This document shows positions 1-6,930 of a stretch of 27,572 nucleotides of DNA, piece after piece. Position numbers and translations under genes: made by a program. The notes under the pieces were generated by a model that saw nothing but the letters and a program-made list of their open reading frames with translations, ran no database searches and was not told where the DNA came from. Position 1 is the stretch's first letter. Each line of letters begins with the position of its first letter. This DNA is from DAOUTW01 sp964523575 (GTDB lineage: Bacteria; Zixibacteria; MSB-5A5; GN15; JAAZOE01). The stretch is taken from the NCBI GenBank assembly GCA_964523575.1, contig CAZGAV010000045.1:1-27572 (forward strand), given 5' to 3'.

Positions 1-1
1 A

Positions 2-259
2 TGCGACTGCAATCCGGGTGACGCCAACGGTGACGGTTCCATCGCGAACGTCGGCGATGCCGTCTACATGATTAACTTCGTCTTCAAATACGGTCCGCCT
101 CCGACGCCGTATCCGATCTGCAGCGGCGACGCCAACTGCGATTGTCTGGCCAACGTCGGCGACGCCGTGTATATCATCAATTACGTCTTCAAGGGCGGCC
201 CGCCGCCATGCGACTGCCCGACCTGGCTGTCGACCTGCGGTCCGCCGTTGAGGAAATAG
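2..259 (+). CDS. C-terminal part of a dockerin-repeat protein (partial)
   Basis: The reading frame is open from the left edge to TAG at 257-259, so only the C-terminal ~85 residues are visible. They hold a complete dockerin-like pair of calcium-loop/helix repeats: GDANGDGSIANVGDAVYMIN, then GDANCDCLANVGDAVYIIN, each followed by (F/Y)VFK.GGPPP. Dockerin loops bind Ca2+ through Asp/Asn side chains, and dockerins classically dock onto cohesins; no cohesin is visible here. The second loop has Cys (NCDC) where Gly and a ligand residue are usual, so its calcium binding may be weakened. The tail is Cys-rich and ends PPLRK. The protein is probably exported like its downstream relative at 626-1564, but its N-terminus is outside the window. 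The dockerin call is firm; the biological role is unknown. Confidence 0.85.
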   Translation, partial: CDCNPGDANGDGSIANVGDAVYMINFVFKYGPPPTPYPICSGDANCDCLANVGDAVYIINYVFKGGPPPCDCPTWLSTCGPPLRK

Positions 260-284
260 GATTAATTCTATTAACACCTGAAAC

Positions 285-325
285 AAAAGCCTGCCCGGTC
301 GGAGATCGGGCGGGCTTTTATTTTG
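285..325 (+). terminator. Intrinsic terminator after the first dockerin gene
   Basis: Inverted repeat AAAAGCCTGCCCG / CGGGCGGGCTTTT with a 9-nt loop, followed by TATTTTG. It lies 25 nt after the TAG of the partial dockerin gene. The stem is perfect apart from one T-G wobble. The A-run on the left makes it potentially bidirectional. Confidence 0.85.
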
Positions 326-625
326 TCGTCATCTCCGTCTCCCGACTTGTTATCCTGCCGGAGAGGGAATAAGGGGTAGAGATCATAGCCGCCATCATGA
401 CTGAAAGGGGACATTATGCTTGACAAAAATCCGTTTTGTGCTTAAATTTATTATAAGAAAGCGAGCATTTAAGCAGTCAAGCGACCTTGCAGGCAGACCT
501 CACGATATTCATGGTTTTCAATCATCGCCAAAATGGATTAAAGCAGAGCGATACGGTTGGCCCGGGATTAAATTGAAGGACAAGGCTGACGCAAAACAGG
601 TCCTTGCTTAACAAGGGAGGGAGCA
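326..625 (+). other. Intergenic stretch: promoter and long leader of the next dockerin gene
   Basis: No convincing gene lies here. An open frame at 420-611 begins inside the predicted -35 element and has no recognisable composition or ribosome-binding site. The stretch holds a candidate promoter at 420-448, a leader of about 170 nt, and a modest hairpin AAGGAC(576-581)/GTCCTT(600-605) with an inner CTG/CAG pairing, just before the Shine-Dalgarno AGGGAGGG (about 614-621). I do not recognise a known riboswitch in the leader. Confidence 0.5.
420..448 (+). promoter_or_regulatory. Sigma70-type promoter for the dockerin protein at 626
   Basis: A perfect -35 TTGACA (420-425), a 17-nt spacer and -10 TAAATT (443-448). 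The same combination recurs before the lipoprotein gene at 11480. It implies transcription starting near 455 and a long untranslated leader. Confidence 0.6.
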
Positions 626-1564
626 ATGTCATACAAATCTATCACCGTATTAGCAGGTTTCTTGTTTGTTTTGAGCCTGGGCTTCGCGGCCGGGGTTTCG
701 GCTCAGGATTGCTATGCCGCCGGCGATGTCAATAACGACGGCATAGTTTTGACCGTGACCGATTATGTGTATCTGGTGCGCTACGTGGCCGGTGAGGGAT
801 TGGATTTACCGGTTCCGTATCAGGCCGACCTCAACGGCGATTGCATGGTCGATTACCTCGATGTCGAGGTTTACGCGTCCTATTTTGAAGGGGGGCTGGG
901 GATTTTCGGACCTTATGGGGGCTTTCCGGTCCCGACCTGTTGCGACCCCGACACCACTCTCGGAGCCAGTTGTTTCGATACCGCCTGTGTCCGTCTCAAT
1001 CCGGTCAACTGCCAGTTATTGGGCGGTGATTACCATGGCGATTACACCCTATGCGATCAGAATCCGGGCGACGCCAACAATGACGGCATAATGAATGTCG
1101 GCGACGTCGTATATCTCTTGAATTATTTGTACAAAGGCGGCCCGGCTCCATCGCCGGCGGCCAATGGCGACGTCAACGGCGATTGCGCCGTCAATATCGA
1201 TGATGTTATTTACCTCACCTGTCTTCTGCAGGAAAAGCGAACCTATCCGGTGGCCTGCACTTGTACCGATCCGGAAATGGGTGAATCACGCAATTGCCTG
1301 CCCGGCGACGCCAACGACGATTTAACGATCAATGTGGGCGACGCCGTTTATATGATAAATTATGTCTTTGCCGGGGGAATGGGGCCGGGGCCGTTTACCG
1401 TTCTGAGTGGCGACGCCAACGGCGATAGGGAGGTCAATGTCGCCGATGCCGTTTACCTCATCAATTTCGTATTCAACGGCGGTCCGGAGCCGGTGACTTG
1501 TATGGGATGGATAATGGATTTTCCCTGCTGGCACCCCGACGGCTATCTGATCGACTACTATTAA
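626..1564 (+). CDS. Secreted protein built of dockerin type I modules
   Basis: 312 aa. Residues 1-26 form a signal peptide with likely cleavage at VSA|QD, so the mature protein is exported. Three dockerin-like modules follow: about 31-88 (GDVNNDG..., DLNGDCMVDYLDV), 148-201 (GDANNDGIMNVGDVVYLLN, GDVNGDCAVNIDDVIYL) and 226-287 (GDANDDLTINVGDAVYMIN, GDANGDREVNVADAVYLIN). Each has two calcium-loop/helix repeats. Cys-rich linkers join them and the tail ends in DYY. No catalytic or binding domain is visible besides the dockerins, which is odd because dockerins normally append an enzyme to a scaffold. ATG 626 follows a strong Shine-Dalgarno AGGGAGGG. It may be a Ca2+-stabilised surface or structural protein, or may bind an unseen cohesin; the partner is unknown. 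The gene to its left ends in the same modules, so the two are probably paralogs. Confidence 0.9.
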   Translation: MSYKSITVLAGFLFVLSLGFAAGVSAQDCYAAGDVNNDGIVLTVTDYVYLVRYVAGEGLDLPVPYQADLNGDCMVDYLDVEVYASYFEGGLGIFGPYGGFPVPTCCDPDTTLGASCFDTACVRLNPVNCQLLGGDYHGDYTLCDQNPGDANNDGIMNVGDVVYLLNYLYKGGPAPSPAANGDVNGDCAVNIDDVIYLTCLLQEKRTYPVACTCTDPEMGESRNCLPGDANDDLTINVGDAVYMINYVFAGGMGPGPFTVLSGDANGDREVNVADAVYLINFVFNGGPEPVTCMGWIMDFPCWHPDGYLIDYY

Positions 1565-1581
1565 GAGCTCGTTATCGGAGA

Positions 1582-1608
1582 GGCTGCCGGGCGTTACGCC
1601 CGGCGGCC
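1582..1608 (+). other. Strong GC hairpin downstream of the dockerin gene
   Basis: GGC-T-GCCGGGCG / CGCCCGGC-G-GCC with a TTA loop, a 12-bp stem including one wobble, starting 18 nt after the stop. No T-run follows, so it is not a canonical intrinsic terminator. It may protect the mRNA 3' end or assist factor-dependent termination. Confidence 0.5.
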
Positions 1609-1703
1609 AAGACAATGGCGGAATATAAGTTATAAAAGGCGTCGTGTTTATCGGGGGTCTCCAGTTTTTCATAATATTCCGAAGATTTTTCTTGAATAAT
1701 TTG

Positions 1704-1709
1704 TATAAT
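1704..1709 (+). promoter_or_regulatory. Possible -10 element for the ferredoxin gene
   Basis: A perfect TATAAT lies in an AT-rich stretch 58 nt before the ferredoxin ATG. No good -35 is found at 16-18 nt upstream, so the assignment rests on the -10 and the AT-rich context only. Confidence 0.35.
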
Positions 1710-1766
1710 CACATATATTTGGTGCCGATGAGCGATAGACTAAACAACCGATAAGGAGATGATAAC

Positions 1767-1955
1767 ATGGCGATGAGAATAACCGACGAATGCACGGAAT
1801 GCGGTCTTTGCCTTCCGGAATGCCCGACTACGTCGATCGAAGAAGGCACCCCGTATACTATCAATCCGGATACCTGCAACGAGTGTGAAGACCAGGAAGA
1901 CGGTCCTCATTGCGTGGCGGTTTGCCCGGTTGAGTGCATCGAAAAAGCCGAATAA
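1767..1955 (+). CDS. 2x[4Fe-4S] ferredoxin
   Basis: 62 aa, the normal size for a small bacterial ferredoxin. The first cluster motif is C9-x2-C12-x2-C15-x3-C19-P. The second is C37-x2-C40-x8-C49-x3-C53-P, followed by C57. The eight-residue insertion between C40 and C49, plus the extra Cys near the C-terminus, is typical of the Allochromatium vinosum (Alvin) type of low-potential ferredoxin. It carries electrons between cytoplasmic redox enzymes; its partners are not indicated by the neighbours. ATG 1767 has a clear Shine-Dalgarno AAGGAG at 1753-1758, 8 nt upstream. A strong terminator follows 17 nt after the stop, so it is at least partly a monocistronic unit, with archease and rtcB beyond the hairpin. 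Confidence 0.95.
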   Translation: MAMRITDECTECGLCLPECPTTSIEEGTPYTINPDTCNECEDQEDGPHCVAVCPVECIEKAE

Positions 1956-1972
1956 CTTTCCTTTTGAGATAG

Positions 1973-2005
1973 ACCGCCTGCGCCCTCAGCGCAGGCGGTT
2001 TTTTT
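1973..2005 (+). terminator. Intrinsic terminator/attenuator abutting the archease start codon
   Basis: ACCGCCTGCGC / GCGCAGGCGGT, a perfect 11-bp stem with loop CCTCA, followed by seven T. The T-run ends at 2005 and the archease ATG begins at 2006. The 3' arm contains AGGCGG (1993-1998), the only Shine-Dalgarno-like sequence at proper distance from that ATG. The hairpin could therefore both stop transcription and hide the ribosome-binding site of read-through mRNA. Confidence 0.9.
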
Positions 2006-2440
2006 ATGCGTAATTTTATCGTCAGCGATCGTTTCACGACCGCCGATATCGGCCTCGACCTGGAAGCCGACAGTCCCGGGGAGCTATTCATAGCCGGCGC
2101 CGAAGGGTTGTTCACCCTCATTTTCGGTTCCGCATCGACAGGAATAGCCGCCCGAAGCCGGGAAATCGATCTGGAGACGGAGACCCCCGAACAACTCCTT
2201 GTTGACTGGCTGTCGGAATTGCTTTATCTTTTCGATGCCGAGGCTTTGATCGCCTGCGACTACGATATCGCCGTTGTCCTTGAAGCCGGCGGATGTCGGC
2301 TCAAGGGCATGGTCGGCTTTCGAGTTTTCGACCCCGAGACTGACATGGCCGAACATGAAGTCAAGGCGGTCACTTATTATAAACTGAAAATCGAAGGGGA
2401 GAGCGGGATCTATCGCACTCATGTGGTGTTTGACCTGTGA
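2006..2440 (+). CDS. Archease (RtcB activator)
   Basis: 144 aa. Archease helps guanylylation and multiple turnover of the RNA ligase RtcB, which is encoded immediately downstream with a 4-nt GTGA overlap (stop 2438-2440). The N-terminal signature TTADIGLDLEADSPGELF (about 11-28) matches the family's HTADIG....E.LF block, with the metal-binding Asp at 14. The second acidic site is in VDWLSELLYLFD (66-77), and the C-terminal EHEVKAVTYYKLKIE (116-130) carries the conserved His/Glu region. The family HTADIG His is Thr here (TTADIG), a mild deviation. ATG 2006 aligns with family N-termini, although it starts directly after a terminator T-run. The pairing with rtcB makes the function secure. Confidence 0.93.
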   Translation: MRNFIVSDRFTTADIGLDLEADSPGELFIAGAEGLFTLIFGSASTGIAARSREIDLETETPEQLLVDWLSELLYLFDAEALIACDYDIAVVLEAGGCRLKGMVGFRVFDPETDMAEHEVKAVTYYKLKIEGESGIYRTHVVFDL

Positions 2441-3885
2441 TACCATTGCATAAAATCGCCGAGGGTATCTGGGAAGCGCCGATCGGCGCCAAACCGGGGA
2501 TGCGGGTACCGGCCCGTATCCTGTCGTCGGAAAAACTGATTTCCGGCATCGACCAGGGCGTCATCGACCAGATCACCAATGTCGCCTGCCTGCCGGGCAT
2601 CCAGCGTTATGCCCTGTGTATGCCGGACGCCCACCGGGGTTACGGATTTCCTATCGGGGGCGTGGCCGCCTTCGATCTCGACGAAGGGGTGATTTCGCCC
2701 GGGGGAATAGGCTTCGATATCAATTGCGGCATGCGCCTGATCCGCACGACCCTGAATATCGACGAGGTCAAGCCGCGGCTGGATGCGTTGATGGACGAGT
2801 TGTTCCGAAACGTACCCTCCGGCGTCGGGACCAAAGGATTCGTCGATGTCAGCCGGAAAGATTTCCGCGAGCTTATGACCGGCGGATCGCAGTGGTGCCG
2901 CGAACGCGGGTTCGCCTCCGATGAGGATGTCGAAAGAACCGAATCGCGGGGTCGCGTGACCGGGGCTGACCCCGACGCCGTTTCGGAGAAAGCGGTCAGT
3001 CGCGGCATCAGCCAGATCGGGACGCTCGGTTCAGGTAATCATTATCTGGAGATTGAATATCTGGATGAAACCGGTTTGTATGACCCATCGGCGGCGAAGG
3101 TGTTCGGCATCGAAAAGATCGGACAGGTCGTTATCGCCGTCCATTGCGGTTCCCGGGGTTTCGGGCATCAAATTGCAACCGATTACCTGCGATCCTTCAA
3201 TAAGAAGGCGCCCCAGTACGGCCTCCGGATCAAGGACCCGGAACTGGCTGCGGCCCCGATAAAATCGGCCGATGGTGAAGCTTATTTCGCCGCCATGGCC
3301 TGCGCCGCCAATGCCGCCTTCGCCAACCGGCAGGTTATCGCCTTCCGAATCCGCAAAGCCTTCGAGAAGATTTTCGGCCTTTCGGCCCATCAACTGGGGT
3401 TGACCACCATCTATGACGTGGCCCATAATATAGCCCGCTACGAATCATATACCATCGACGGCCAGACCCGGAAATTGCTGGTTCATCGCAAAGGCGCAAC
3501 TCGTTCTTTCGGTCCCAACAATACCGAGGTCCCGGCGGTTTATCGTGACATCGGCCAGCCGGTCATTGTCGGCGGTTCGATGGAGACCGGATCGGCTCTG
3601 TTCGCCGGAACGGAACAGGCGGAGCGCGATTATTTCGGCTCGACCCTGCATGGCTCCGGGCGGGTCATGTCGCGGACGCAGGCCAAAAAACAGATTCGGG
3701 GCGACCGTCTTCAGCTGGATATGGCCGACCGGGGAATTATGGTCCGGACCAAATTCCTGCGGGGGCTGGCCGAGGAAGCCGGGTACGCCTACAAGGATAT
3801 CGACGAGGTTTCGAGGGCGGTCGATGCTCTGGGGATCAGCCGGCTGGTGGCTCGTTTTCAGCCGCTGGCCAATATCAAGGGATGA
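2437..3885 (+). CDS. rtcB: RNA-splicing ligase RtcB
   Basis: 482 aa, full length for the family. RtcB joins RNA 2',3'-cyclic phosphate (or 3'-phosphate) ends to 5'-OH ends using GTP and Mn2+, in tRNA/RNA repair or splicing. The residues known from Pyrococcus RtcB are visible: metal ligands D94 and C97 (GFDINCG), H202 (GSGNHYLEIE), H236 (AVHCGSRG) and H330 (YDVAHN), and the guanylylated H405 (STLHGSGR). The N-terminal KPGMRVPARI and MPDAHRGYGFPIGG blocks are typical. The start is GTG 2437, overlapping the archease stop by 4 nt, which implies translational coupling. No rtcA or rtcR regulator is seen. No terminator with a plus-strand T-run is found right after it. Confidence 0.97.
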   Translation: MIPLHKIAEGIWEAPIGAKPGMRVPARILSSEKLISGIDQGVIDQITNVACLPGIQRYALCMPDAHRGYGFPIGGVAAFDLDEGVISPGGIGFDINCGMRLIRTTLNIDEVKPRLDALMDELFRNVPSGVGTKGFVDVSRKDFRELMTGGSQWCRERGFASDEDVERTESRGRVTGADPDAVSEKAVSRGISQIGTLGSGNHYLEIEYLDETGLYDPSAAKVFGIEKIGQVVIAVHCGSRGFGHQIATDYLRSFNKKAPQYGLRIKDPELAAAPIKSADGEAYFAAMACAANAAFANRQVIAFRIRKAFEKIFGLSAHQLGLTTIYDVAHNIARYESYTIDGQTRKLLVHRKGATRSFGPNNTEVPAVYRDIGQPVIVGGSMETGSALFAGTEQAERDYFGSTLHGSGRVMSRTQAKKQIRGDRLQLDMADRGIMVRTKFLRGLAEEAGYAYKDIDEVSRAVDALGISRLVARFQPLANIKG

Positions 3886-3965
3886 GGCGCCGGGGGCGGA
3901 GCCTTCAATCTAATAAATATTCTAATAGTTTACGTGGGGCTGTTTCATCGGTTGCAACCGGGCGG

Positions 3966-4083
3966 AAAAAAAAGAGGGTGCACTCTGGTTGGGTAGAGGG
4001 GGCTAGGAAACTACCCAGGGACAGCAGAATGTCACCCTCGTAATTTTCTATCACACGTTACGCTATCAAATTCAACTTGTCAA
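3966..4083 (-). ncRNA. Candidate structured small RNA (or elaborate terminator) between convergent genes
   Basis: On the minus strand a long stem is formed by GAGGGTG (4039-4033) with CACCCTC (3980-3974). It continues inward as CATTCTG (4031-4025) with CAGAGTG (3987-3981), then TGGGTAG (4017-4011) with CTACCCA (3996-3990). Eight T follow directly (3973-3966), so it ends as an intrinsic terminator. Upstream on the same strand are TTGACA (4083-4078) and a weak -10 TAACGT (4060-4055) at 17 nt, predicting an RNA of about 80 nt. No Shine-Dalgarno plus ORF is apparent in it. I do not recognise the fold as SRP RNA, 6S RNA or a known riboswitch. The simpler alternative is that it only terminates the minus-strand 5892-4202 operon; it is the first good terminator after that operon. 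The rest of the 3886-4201 gap holds nothing recognisable. Confidence 0.4.
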
Positions 4084-4201
4084 TAATAAATTTAATTTTT
4101 TTATAACGCTTGGATGTCATTATCCAAAACCCGGTTACGGCCACGCCGCAATACTGAAGTAGATTACTTAAGTTCTCTCCGGGGAGGACGGCAAAGCCCG
4201 C

Positions 4202-4906
4202 TCATTTAAACCTGTTGATCTTGATCGGGATGGAAACCCGGAACTTTTCATCGCGCGACACCTCGACCACGAGACATCCATAATAGGAGCCGATAGCGAC
4301 TCGATCCCAGACCGGGGAGACCGTAATCTCCTGTTTCTGCTTGGATTTGAGAGTGAATTCAGTCGGGGAAACGGTGAGGGTCGAATCGTTATCGGGGAAA
4401 ATCGTGAAGCCGGCTTTCCGGTCGCTTAAGTTTTCGATAACGAAGGTCTGGCTGTTTTTGCCCTGGATGAAAGCCGTCATGCGGGGTTCGATATTGATGG
4501 TGTTGGGGCGGCGAGCGGCCAGCGAGGTGAAATAGACGGTCATTTCGGGCATAGGTTCGTAGTCGGTGACGAGGTGGATGTCGCGGTTGGTCTCGCCGAA
4601 ATAGGTCTTGGTGTCGAAGGTGACGCCCAGGAGAAAAGTCTCGCCGGGCTGAACGGTTACGGGGGCGCGGGAGGTTTTGGTGCAGTCGCAGTCGGAGATG
4701 ATCTCCTTGATAGTCACCGGCACGCTGTGTTTATTGGTCAGCGCATAATGGTGGCTGACGGTGGCGTCGCCGGGAATCATGCCGAATTGCCACAGAAATT
4801 CATCGGGATCGAGGGGCAGGTCGGCGTTGGCGGCCTTCTTATCGGCGGCCAGAACCAGCCCCGCCATCAGGACTATGGCCAGGATGATCGTTAGCGTTCT
4901 CTTCAT
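4202..4906 (-). CDS. Exported DUF1573 protein (Cys form)
   Basis: 234 aa. Signal peptide 1-20 (MKRTLTIILAIVLMAGLVLA|AD). Residues ~35-125 form the DUF1573 immunoglobulin-like domain, with a phase of strands followed by the family's C-x-C signature, here D-C73-D-C75-T-K, then PGETFLLGVTFDT..FGE. A second beta-sandwich-like half (about 128-234) follows. Start: ATG 4906 overlaps the TGA of the upstream cysteine-synthase-like gene by 4 nt; the longer open frame to 4966 lies inside that gene and lacks the signal peptide at its N-terminus. DUF1573 function is not established. This protein is a paralog of the selenocysteine-containing DUF1573 at 26605-27363 and has Cys where that one has UGA. Coupling to a cysteine-metabolism enzyme may be meaningful but is only contextual. 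Confidence 0.85.
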   Translation of the reverse strand: MKRTLTIILAIVLMAGLVLAADKKAANADLPLDPDEFLWQFGMIPGDATVSHHYALTNKHSVPVTIKEIISDCDCTKTSRAPVTVQPGETFLLGVTFDTKTYFGETNRDIHLVTDYEPMPEMTVYFTSLAARRPNTINIEPRMTAFIQGKNSQTFVIENLSDRKAGFTIFPDNDSTLTVSPTEFTLKSKQKQEITVSPVWDRVAIGSYYGCLVVEVSRDEKFRVSIPIKINRFK

Positions 4907-5892
4907 ACCGATTCCATCTTCGCGATTTTGAATCCCTGGGCGGTCATCCAGCTGTCGGAAAAACATTTGGTGATGTAGCGCAGGGCCGAATCGGCGAATA
5001 TCCCGACGACGATATCGTCGGGGGAGAGGCCGCGGGCCAGTTCGAAAGCGGCAAAGGCGACCGTCCCGGAGGAGCCGCCGGCCAGAATACCGTAGCGTCG
5101 GGCCAGCATACGGGCGGTGGTAAAGGAATCCTCGTCGGAAACGGTGATGACTTCGTCAACCGTGGTCGGGTCGAGCGCCTTGGTGATCATATCGGAACCG
5201 ATGCCCTCGACCAGATAGGTTCGCGAGGGGCCGGCCTGGCCGCTTTTTATATATTCTGCGAAAAGCGAACCTTCCGGATCAACCGCGATACCTCTTATTC
5301 GAGGGTTCTGTTCTTTCAGGAAGCGCATGGTGCCCGAGAAGGTCCCGCCGGTTCCGATGCCGGCGATGAAATGAGTGATCTTCCCTTCGGTCTGGCGCCA
5401 TATTTCCGGCCCGGTTCCATAGTAGTGGGCCATGATATTGTCCTGATTGTCGTATTGATTGAAATAAAAATAGCCGTTTTCGTGGGCCAGCCGTTTGGCC
5501 ACCTGATAACAACTTCGAGGATCATCCCAGGCGGCCTCCGTCGGCGTCACGATGACCTCGGCGCCCAGGGCCCGGAGAGTATCGACCTTCTCCTGGCTGG
5601 TTTTTTCGGCCGTGGTCAAAATAGCCTTGAGGCCGTAGGCGGCCGCCACCATAGCCATGCTGATACCGGCGTTGCCCGAGGTATTGTCGATGATGGTATC
5701 GCCTTTTTTGAGGCGGCCTTCGCGCAGGGCTTTCTCGATCACATACCTGGCCATCCGATCCTTGATTGATCCCCCGGGGTTGAAATATTCGAGTTTGGCC
5801 AGAATCAGGGGGCCGTTATCTTCGGGGTTCTCCTGAATCCGGACCAGCGGGGTATTGCCCACAAGTTCAAGATTCTTCCTGAAATAATCCAT
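4903..5892 (-). CDS. PLP-dependent cystathionine beta-synthase/cysteine synthase-type enzyme
   Basis: 329 aa, fold-type II PLP enzyme. The Schiff-base lysine is K44 in NPGGSIKDR. The substrate loop TSGNAG is at 71-76, the phosphate loop GTGGT at 180-184 and GGSSG at 272-276. Several segments are closer to cystathionine beta-synthase than to CysK (SQEKVDTLRALGAEVIVTPT, HYYGTGPEI, VDPEGSLFAEY, YLVEGIGSD). It lacks the C-terminal CBS-domain pair of the human enzyme. It should catalyse beta-replacement on serine or O-acetylserine to make cystathionine or cysteine; which one cannot be decided here. ATG 5892 has AAAGGAAA about 10 nt upstream. It overlaps the DUF1573 gene by 4 nt (ATGA), making a two-gene operon. 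Confidence 0.9.
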   Translation of the reverse strand: MDYFRKNLELVGNTPLVRIQENPEDNGPLILAKLEYFNPGGSIKDRMARYVIEKALREGRLKKGDTIIDNTSGNAGISMAMVAAAYGLKAILTTAEKTSQEKVDTLRALGAEVIVTPTEAAWDDPRSCYQVAKRLAHENGYFYFNQYDNQDNIMAHYYGTGPEIWRQTEGKITHFIAGIGTGGTFSGTMRFLKEQNPRIRGIAVDPEGSLFAEYIKSGQAGPSRTYLVEGIGSDMITKALDPTTVDEVITVSDEDSFTTARMLARRYGILAGGSSGTVAFAAFELARGLSPDDIVVGIFADSALRYITKCFSDSWMTAQGFKIAKMESV

Positions 5893-5920
5893 TAACGTAT
5901 TTCCTTTCGCTTGCCATCAT

Positions 5921-5947
5921 ATTATACAATTGAATTTCCCGTATCAA
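5921..5947 (-). promoter_or_regulatory. Candidate promoter of the cysteine-synthase-like operon
   Basis: On the minus strand TTGATA (5947-5942) and a perfect TATAAT (5926-5921) are separated by 15 nt, which is short. It lies 29 nt before the ATG at 5892. It is back-to-back with the divergent plus-strand promoter at 5973-6001. Confidence 0.5.
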
Positions 5948-5972
5948 CGTTTTTTTGTTTTATGATATGCGC

Positions 5973-6001
5973 TTGACAAAAGATTTTTTTGCCGATACAA
6001 T
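5973..6001 (+). promoter_or_regulatory. Strong sigma70 promoter of the SPOR lipoprotein-yjbQ operon
   Basis: TTGACA (5973-5978), a 17-nt spacer, TACAAT (5996-6001). The predicted start near 6008 leaves a 5' leader of only about 16 nt, just enough for the Shine-Dalgarno GGAGGA (6012-6017). It rules out the upstream in-frame start at 5955 for the next gene. Confidence 0.8.
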
Positions 6002-6023
6002 AGAAGAAACCGGAGGAATTATT

Positions 6024-6500
6024 ATGACGCGTTTATTTCTGATTGTGGTCGTAATCGGCGCCGTGGCTTTGGTTGGATGCAATAAAAAGCAGGATGAAGC
6101 CGAGGCTCTTCAAAAGGAAGCGACCGGCCAGAACGCCGAGGCCGTCCTCGATTCCCTGAACGCTTCCGATACCGCCCAACAGCCGACCCCGACCACGGCC
6201 GCCGCCGAGCCGGCCCAACCGGCCAAGAAGGAAGCGCCCCCGCCGGAACCGGATTATTCTCAAATTCCGGGTTTTGTCGTCCAGTTGGGCAGTTATCGCG
6301 ATTACGAGCTGGCCACCTACTGGGCGGATAAGTATCAGAAGCGGGATTTTCCGGCATTTTTAAGCCAGGTGGACCTCGACGGTGAAACCTATTATCGGCT
6401 TCGGGTTGGCATTTACGATACCTATCAGGAGGCCAAAGAGGCCGGCGATCTTCTGGCCGACCGTTATTCGGCTCAGTACTGGATCGACAACAATCGATGA
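6024..6500 (+). CDS. SPOR-domain lipoprotein
   Basis: 158 aa. The N-terminus MTRLFLIVVVIGAVALVGC carries a lipobox (LVGC, lipidated C19), so it is a membrane-anchored lipoprotein facing outward. A Pro/Ala/Glu-rich linker (about 25-80) precedes a C-terminal SPOR domain (about 83-150: FVVQLGSYRDYELATYWADK ... YYRLRVGIYDTYQEA). SPOR domains bind denuded peptidoglycan glycans, often at division sites. The start at 6024 is chosen because the promoter -10 ends at 6001 and GGAGGA lies 6 nt before this ATG; the longer frame from 5955 would begin upstream of the promoter. It overlaps the next gene by 4 nt (ATGA). Confidence 0.88.
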   Translation: MTRLFLIVVVIGAVALVGCNKKQDEAEALQKEATGQNAEAVLDSLNASDTAQQPTPTTAAAEPAQPAKKEAPPPEPDYSQIPGFVVQLGSYRDYELATYWADKYQKRDFPAFLSQVDLDGETYYRLRVGIYDTYQEAKEAGDLLADRYSAQYWIDNNR

Positions 6501-6910
6501 AAAGCCACACCCGGTATCTCACTTTCCACGCCCGAAAACGGCGGGAGTATTTCAATATCACCGCCGACGTCGAAAAGGCCCTGTCGGAATCGGGTATCAA
6601 AGAGGGTATGGCCCTGGTTTCGGCCATGCATATCACGGCCGGCGTTTATGTTAACGACGCCGAGGCCGGTTTGATCGCCGATATTGACCAATGGCTGGAG
6701 ACGCTGGCGCCTTCCGGCCGTGATTACAGCCATCATCGGACGGGAGAAGATAACGGCGACGCTCATTTAAAGAATCTCCTGATCGGACATGAAGTCATCA
6801 TTCCCGTGACTGCCGGCCGCCTTGATTTCGGACCATGGCAACAGGTCTATTATGCGGAATTCGACGGGCGGCGGGACAAACGTGTCATTATTAAAATCAT
6901 GGGCGAATAA
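6497..6910 (+). CDS. yjbQ: YjbQ/UPF0047 family protein
   Basis: 137 aa, normal family length. Family hallmarks are present: HITAG (45-49), HHRTGEDNGDAHLKN (79-93), the strand IGHEVIIPV, GRLDFGPWQQV (107-117) and EFDGRRDKRVIIKI. YjbQ proteins form trimers; E. coli YjbQ has weak thiamine-phosphate synthase activity, but the physiological role is uncertain. The conserved His residues suggest a metal or phosphate site. Translation is coupled to the SPOR lipoprotein upstream by a 4-nt overlap, an unusual partner that does not explain its function. A bidirectional terminator follows. Confidence 0.92.
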   Translation: MKSHTRYLTFHARKRREYFNITADVEKALSESGIKEGMALVSAMHITAGVYVNDAEAGLIADIDQWLETLAPSGRDYSHHRTGEDNGDAHLKNLLIGHEVIIPVTAGRLDFGPWQQVYYAEFDGRRDKRVIIKIMGE

Positions 6911-6930
6911 CCGGCTTCGCTTAAGATCAT

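Noticed and set aside
420..611. 63-aa open frame before the dockerin gene
   Set aside because: It starts inside the predicted -35 box, has no ribosome-binding site and resembles no protein; better read as an untranslated leader.
3966..4040. Structured element as SRP RNA, 6S RNA or a known riboswitch
   Set aside because: It lacks the GGAAGGAAGCA-type SRP loop and the large central bubble of 6S, and no riboswitch consensus was recognised.
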